This document shows, piece after piece, positions 16,641 to 20,000 of a stretch of DNA of 20,000 nucleotides (position 1 is the first letter of the stretch; every line of letters starts with the position of its first letter). The translations under genes and the position numbers were made by a program. The stretch comes from Symbiodinium natans (lineage: Eukaryota > Sar > Dinophyceae > Suessiales > Symbiodiniaceae), in assembly GCA_905221605.1 (NCBI GenBank), contig CAJNDS010002377.1, forward strand, positions 157,501 to 177,500, written 5' to 3'. Below the pieces are notes generated by a model. It saw only the letters and a program-made list of their open reading frames with translations. It had not been told where the DNA came from and searched no databases.

Positions 16641-19170
16641 CTGGCGAAGACAAGGCCTCCAACACCCGCAATCTGAGTTCTTCCGGAATGCCGTTTTGGC
16701 TAGGCGGCTAGGCCCCGCTCTCTGGGTCACATTCTTGCATCAAAACAGGGCTGTTCAAAAGGAAACCCCTAACCAGAACAGCAGCCTGATGACGACAACA
16801 GAAATCAGTAGGCTTCAAGGCACAACAAATGAACGCTCGCATTACACCTTTCTTGCTCAAAGCATGCTGCAGCTAGAAAAGCCGAACCACATATACATAC
16901 ATATATATATATATATATGCGCAGTGATTTGCACACTCACTCAATACAGACATGACAAAACTTCAAGTAAGTCGTCTTAAAATATCGTTATTCACCAACG
17001 AGCAGAAGCCGCAGAACTGAAATTGCGAAGCCCTTCCTTAGGCGAATGCAAACGTCCCACACACCTCTGCAAACGTGTCGGAAGCACACTTGGCTCGTAC
17101 TGGCTAACATAGACACCTTTGCCGAAGTGGGCACGCGAGTCCACCAAGGAGGCGAAGACTGTGGCGTCTTCGTAATTCGTGTTCGCGACATTCTCAAAAC
17201 CCAGTTCGCTCGTGTAGTGGTACAGGACGATGCATTCTTCCTGCGTGCCAGGCCACTATACCTATCACCAACTTAACGTCCCTTGTAAAGCAAAACAGGC
17301 TGGAATGGAAGTATGTTCAATGATACTGGTGGCACTGAGCTGTCGCCTTTCGACGGTTAACTCAGAGTGGCTATTCCTTTACCTTCTCTGCAAAAACACC
17401 GATCGCCATTTGTGCATTTCATGTCGCGACATCAAACACAACGGACATCACTGCCAACATGCAGCTCTCATGATATATGACAGAAAACTACAGTAGAGAA
17501 AACTATAGACGATAAGAGTCTACTACAGCAAACTATCGTACGTGAGAACCTAATGGGGTCTGTAATCTCAAGTTTCGGAAACTTATTCTGCGAACTCCGT
17601 TTGTTGGGGCAACCCGCTGGCTTTTTCCGGATGGTTGTTTAAAGACAGTGCAACATTAATGGTAAACTCTGACTACAATGCAAGGTGCCGAAATCACAAA
17701 GCTCGAACCTGCCTGCCGTTCATTGACAGCTGGTCGCAGGTTGAGACAATGCCGCCATACGTGCACAGGTCCGTCCGCAGCATCATATCCTAGGCTGTTT
17801 AAGATGTTTGAAGACTAACTTTCCGCTAAGGTTCTTTGATTGAAAACCAGGAATATGCAAAGTTTCCTGTCCTAACTTCCTTCGTGTTTACAACAGCTCT
17901 TCAAACTTCGGTTTCCCTCAAGTATCTGAAGGTGTAGAGCTTGCCAACCTGGTCCGGCGAATACTGCTCACCTTTCAGGAGCTGGTGGACACGCTGGATG
18001 GACCCCTGTGAATGACGCTCGGCCCCAACTGGACGGATGCTTCCAGAAAATTTCGACCACGAGCCCGAGGACTCCAAAGCTTCATCCCAATTTAAACGGC
18101 AGATAAGGCCTGCGTACGGTGTGCCCTCCAGGTAGGGGCCCAAGAACCACCGCGAGAGCTCTCCTCGCTCTAGCGCCTTCGTTTTGGGTTTTTTTTTTGA
18201 GGCTCTGCTAGTTTAGGGATTTGGGTTATTTTGGATTCAGGGTTTAGGGTGGACTCTAGAATTGATAAAAAAAATGCTTGACAACTGCCATGGCTTCAGT
18301 ATGCTACCATTAAGGACTACTGCGGCTTACGTCGAGCTTTGCTGGACCCTCAGCTTAGGGAAATGTTCATGTTTGTAATTACCTTCATTACTTTCCCGAA
18401 CTCTTTTCTGACTTCGGACAAAGTCTTGGAGTGTTGAGTCAGCCAGAGTCAGCCCATCCTGGGCAGAAGAGTGCAGCATGCACGTCAGCTCCGCTAACAA
18501 TGCCCGGCCTACAGCCGAGTCAGCCCGCAGGGCTAGGCACAACTGGGCAGAGAAGAGACGAGAACAGAAAAACGAACAAGTGCTGCTTTCACGTTCCGTA
18601 GCGGAAGAGCAGGGAGCACCTGTAAGTAATACATACGCTAGCGTGGCTTGGTGTTGTAGCCGCATTTGCCACATGATGCTTGCCAGGGAAGCACCATGGT
18701 ATCACCTGAGACAGCTCCGCCCCCTTCGAGGAGAATCTGGAATGAGTCCGAAGGAGCTGCTGAATCTGAGCACTTGGAGGAGTCGGCCCCCACTGCGCTG
18801 CGCCTGTACATGCAAAATCAATGCTGTGCGCGGGCCCCACGACCACGAGTCTTCGGTTTGCGGATAAGAACAAAAAAACGCCGACTTCCGCTTTCCAGCA
18901 AACCATCCGGGCAAAGGACATCGCAACGGCATGCTTCAAGTCTTCTCCGATTATGCATCGTCCATGCAAACTAAGCAAAGTTCATCAAAAACCAACCAGA
19001 AGCGCGCGCCAGCCCACATAGCTTTCAGGACGGCCGTTGGCTCGACCCGTTCCCACTTGGTCACCCAGGCGGTTTGAGCAAGACTCTCGTACGTTCACAT
19101 GGGCCCAAGCAGCTGTCGGTAGCAGCGCAAAGACGCAAAGAAGCGTCACGATCGTAGAGGACCTGGCCAT
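16436..19170 (-). CDS. Gene B: signal-peptide protein with HYD1-type ADP-ribosyltransferase-like domain
   Basis: Seven exons (19170-19065, 18803-18706, 18542-18383, 18169-17972, 17789-17709, 17236-17065, 16640-16436) give 1020 coding bases with matching intron phases (1,0,1,1,1,2) and a TGA end: 339 residues. Residues 1-23 form a signal peptide, so the protein probably enters the secretory route. Residues 219-228 (LYHYTSELGF) and 251-257 (HFGKGVY), followed by SQYEP, match the H and Y signatures of the HYD1 class of ADP-ribosyltransferase-fold domains. The third acidic position is not assigned with confidence. Such domains may modify proteins using NAD or may be inactive; the substrate is unknown. 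Gene D ends 101 bases upstream on the same strand. The weakest joins are the acceptors of exons 4, 5 and 6. Confidence 0.6.
16898..16918. repeat. (AT)n microsatellite
   Basis: A run of alternating AT preceded by ATACAT units, inside the last intron of gene B. Confidence 0.9.
17065..17236 (-). CDS. Gene B exon 6: HYD1 motif exon
   Basis: This exon carries LYHYTSELGF, a central VFASLVDSRA and then HFGKGVYVSQYEPSVLP. The order and spacing (about 30 residues between the HYT and GKGVY elements) follow the HYD1 signature. The donor is GCAGAG|GTGTGT, phase 2. The acceptor is either GCAGGAAG|AA (keeps phase 1) or GCACGCAG|GAA (phase 0). A plus-strand frame over the same bases is judged a shadow. Confidence 0.65.
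17280..17700. other. Gene B intron 5, no other feature
   Basis: Between exons 5 and 6 of gene B nothing else is supported. The plus-strand frame 17230-17496 is open but shows no domain. A short CTATAG/TACTACAG-like direct repeat occurs near 17490-17540. Confidence 0.4.
17709..17789 (-). CDS. Gene B exon 5 (tentative)
   Basis: An 81-base exon, phase 1 at both ends, reads YDAADGPVHVWRHCLNLRPA. Acceptor CAGCCTAG|GA and donor GGCAG|GTTCGA. It is supported only by phase agreement and coding-like content; if it is absent, the frame still joins from exon 4 to exon 6. Confidence 0.4.
17972..18169 (-). CDS. Gene B exon 4
   Basis: The frame reads WFLGPYLEGTPYAGLICRL and later GSIQRVHQLLK, ending at a consensus donor, GAAAG|GTGAGC, in phase 1. 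The 5-prime border is uncertain: GCGCTAG|AG keeps the phase, but two other AGs within ten bases do too. An oligo-A run and decayed heptamers lie just upstream in the intron. Confidence 0.5.
18205..18252. repeat. Decayed TTTAGGG-like tract
   Basis: GTTTAGGGATTTGGG and CAGGGTTTAGGGTGG lie in gene B intron 3, in the G-rich orientation on the plus strand. Confidence 0.6.
18383..18542 (-). CDS. Gene B exon 3
   Basis: This exon has the best acceptor in the window (CTGTTCTCGTCTCTTCTCTGCCCAG split over two short runs of pyrimidines) and a good donor (TGAAG|GTAATT). It runs from phase 0 to phase 1 and encodes an alpha-helical segment, including SAVGRALLAELTCMLHSSAQ and TLQDFVRSQKRV. No family assigned to this part. 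Confidence 0.55.
18706..18803 (-). CDS. Gene B exon 2
   Basis: Acceptor TGCATGTACAG and donor GTCTCAG|GTGATA are both good. The exon runs from phase 1 to phase 0 and encodes a helical stretch (PPSAQIQQLLRTHSRFSSK). Other minus frames across this region (18589-18978, 18702-18932) are longer but do not link to the neighbouring exons. Confidence 0.5.
19065..19170 (-). CDS. Gene B exon 1: start codon and signal peptide
   Basis: The ATG at 19170-19168 begins MARSSTIVTLLCVFALLPTA, followed by AWA and HVN: a short polar start, a hydrophobic core and a small-x-small cleavage site near residue 23. The donor is CTGG|GTGACC, phase 1. The frame is open upstream to 19266, but those residues are not signal-like. 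Just upstream, TTTCATCTCAG and TTTGCTGCAG are good acceptor-like sites, which would suit leader trans-splicing if this is a dinoflagellate. Confidence 0.55.
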
Positions 19171-19271
19171 ATGTGACCAAGAAAGGGAACAAAGCCAAGG
19201 TTGCGCCGTCATCCTGAGATGAAATTCCCAGATCTTGGCCTGCAGCAAACGCTCGACCAATGACACTTCGA

Positions 19272-19812
19272 TCAGGACTGGAGGCTCTCGTCGAGGTCCT
19301 CGTGGACCTGGCAGCGGAGCTTCGCCAACTCAAACATGCGCACGGGCAATGTCAAGCGGTAAGCGGTCTGTAGTCCCGCAGCCATCCCAAGTCTTGTGCG
19401 CGGGCACTGAGACGGCTAAGAGACTGCAAAGCCTTCGTGTGTAGGGCTCAGCAAGGCGAGTCACGATCTTCTTGTCTTTGCAACGCCCACGTAGGATGAG
19501 GTGCGCATGAAGCTGCGCGAGTGGCTTTCCTCCAAGGGCCGCCGAAAACGCAGTATGATCCAGTAGATGATATCCAGCAATCAAAGTACAAACTCCAGAA
19601 ATCTCCAGAAGCAGGTTGCCAAGCTGTACCTTTTCAGCCTGCGCCGGCCGCAGATCTGGGCGTCCATGAGGGAATGCCTTGGTTTGCCAGGGTGGCGGCA
19701 TAGTGCTCGAGAACTGCGCAAACAGCGCCTGCAAACAGGGGTGTGCGTATCCAGCAGATCCTCCGACCGATCGTGACCAATGTTGTAGCAGAGAATCCAG
19801 CACGGGGCCCAT
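19272..19812 (-). CDS. Gene D: small two-exon gene upstream of gene B
   Basis: The ATG at 19812 has a GCCATGG context and opens a 61-codon exon (19630-19812, beginning MGPVLDSLLQHWSRS) that ends at GAAAAG|GTACAG, phase 0. The acceptor TTAGCCGTCTCAG at 19407 leads in phase 0 to a 45-codon exon (19272-19406) whose end is clearly coding-like: RMFELAKLRCQVHEDLDESL, then QS and a TGA. The total is 105 residues. There is no signal peptide and no recognised family; the C-terminus is an acidic amphipathic helix. It lies 101 bases upstream of gene B on the same strand and could be the 5-prime end of the same transcription unit. CTGCCAG|GTCCAC within exon 2 is an alternative donor. Confidence 0.4.
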
Positions 19813-20000
19813 GGCGTCGAGGCGTCGAGGGCTTTAGGAAACCCTGAGACCCTGAAAACAAATCAATCCAACCTGGTCCCACCGCAAGAGCGCTGGCAAG
19901 ATCAGAGTAGGAGGAAGAGAAGACGAAACGGCCTGGAGGCAGGCCGAAAGGCGGCCGCTAACCAATTCCCAGCGTCTATCGCAGCTTGGTCCAAAGTTGC
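19813..20000. other. Upstream flank of gene D
   Basis: No gene is supported. A minus-strand frame (19634-19882) overlaps gene D exon 1 and remains open here. No promoter element is recognised. Confidence 0.3.

Noticed and set aside
16258-16980. Longest open frame in the window (240 codons, plus strand)
   Set aside because: It starts at TTG, has no domain and runs into an AT microsatellite (HIYIHIYIYI). It is antisense to the terminal exon of gene B, which explains much of its openness.
17046-17276. Plus-strand frame with QGGEDCGVFV, read first as a Ulp1/C48 SUMO protease end
   Set aside because: No upstream catalytic His/Asp exon could be found, while the minus strand over the same bases fits a complete seven-exon gene with matching phases and an HYD1 motif.

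Overview
This window reads as nuclear DNA of an alveolate-type alga, most likely a dinoflagellate or chromerid. The evidence is indirect. There are arrays of the TTTAGGG/CCCTAAA telomere heptamer plus many decayed heptamer-like tracts. The coding density is low, with short exons inside long repeat-rich introns. The exons encode kinesin-light-chain/nephrocystin-type TPRs and an HYD1-type ADP-ribosyltransferase-like domain, both families I associate with such genomes. No ribosome binding sites, operons or long bacterial-type reading frames are present. Most splice junctions that can be fitted are GT-AG, which does not separate the candidate lineages. All gene models below come from reading frame, intron phase and splice-site inspection by eye, without transcripts or database searches.

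Layout. (1) From about 0.3 to 13.4 kb the minus strand carries scattered exons of a TPR-repeat gene (gene A): a possible start exon at 13315-13368, then TPR exons at 13017-13134, 9228-9308, about 8356-8162, 7103-7234 and 7637-7714, 4585-4651, 2336-2393, 474-629 and 312-371. Several are phase 1-1 exons carrying about one TPR or one TPR helix each, so the gene looks built by exon duplication. The chain is incomplete and could be two neighbouring paralogues. It probably runs off the left edge. (2) Its introns hold tandem and low-complexity repeats: a tetranucleotide tract at 2 kb, a C17A16 run at 5.0 kb, pentamer-like repeats at 6.0 kb, a 40-base diverged repeat at 6.7-7.0 kb, a coding-like repeat at 8.5-8.9 kb, a tRNA-like/A-rich element at 9.6 kb, a ~121-base duplication at 9.9-10.1 kb and a 36-base duplication at 10.8 kb. 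(3) From 13.5 to 16.2 kb is a repeat zone: trinucleotide arrays, an outward-pointing pair of telomere-type arrays, an AGCAGCATTTCTG repeat family and a CpG-rich octamer-like satellite. (4) From 16.4 to 19.2 kb the minus strand carries the best gene in the window (gene B), a seven-exon model of 339 codons with consistent intron phases throughout. It begins with a signal peptide and contains an HYD1-type ADP-ribosyltransferase-like motif set. (5) Immediately upstream, on the same strand, is a two-exon small gene model (gene D, 19272-19812), giving a head-to-tail arrangement.

Genes B and D lie in tandem on one strand about 100 bases apart. Gene A lies on the same strand. A few plus-strand exon candidates (1292-1710, 12538-12819, 13795-13986) are weaker.
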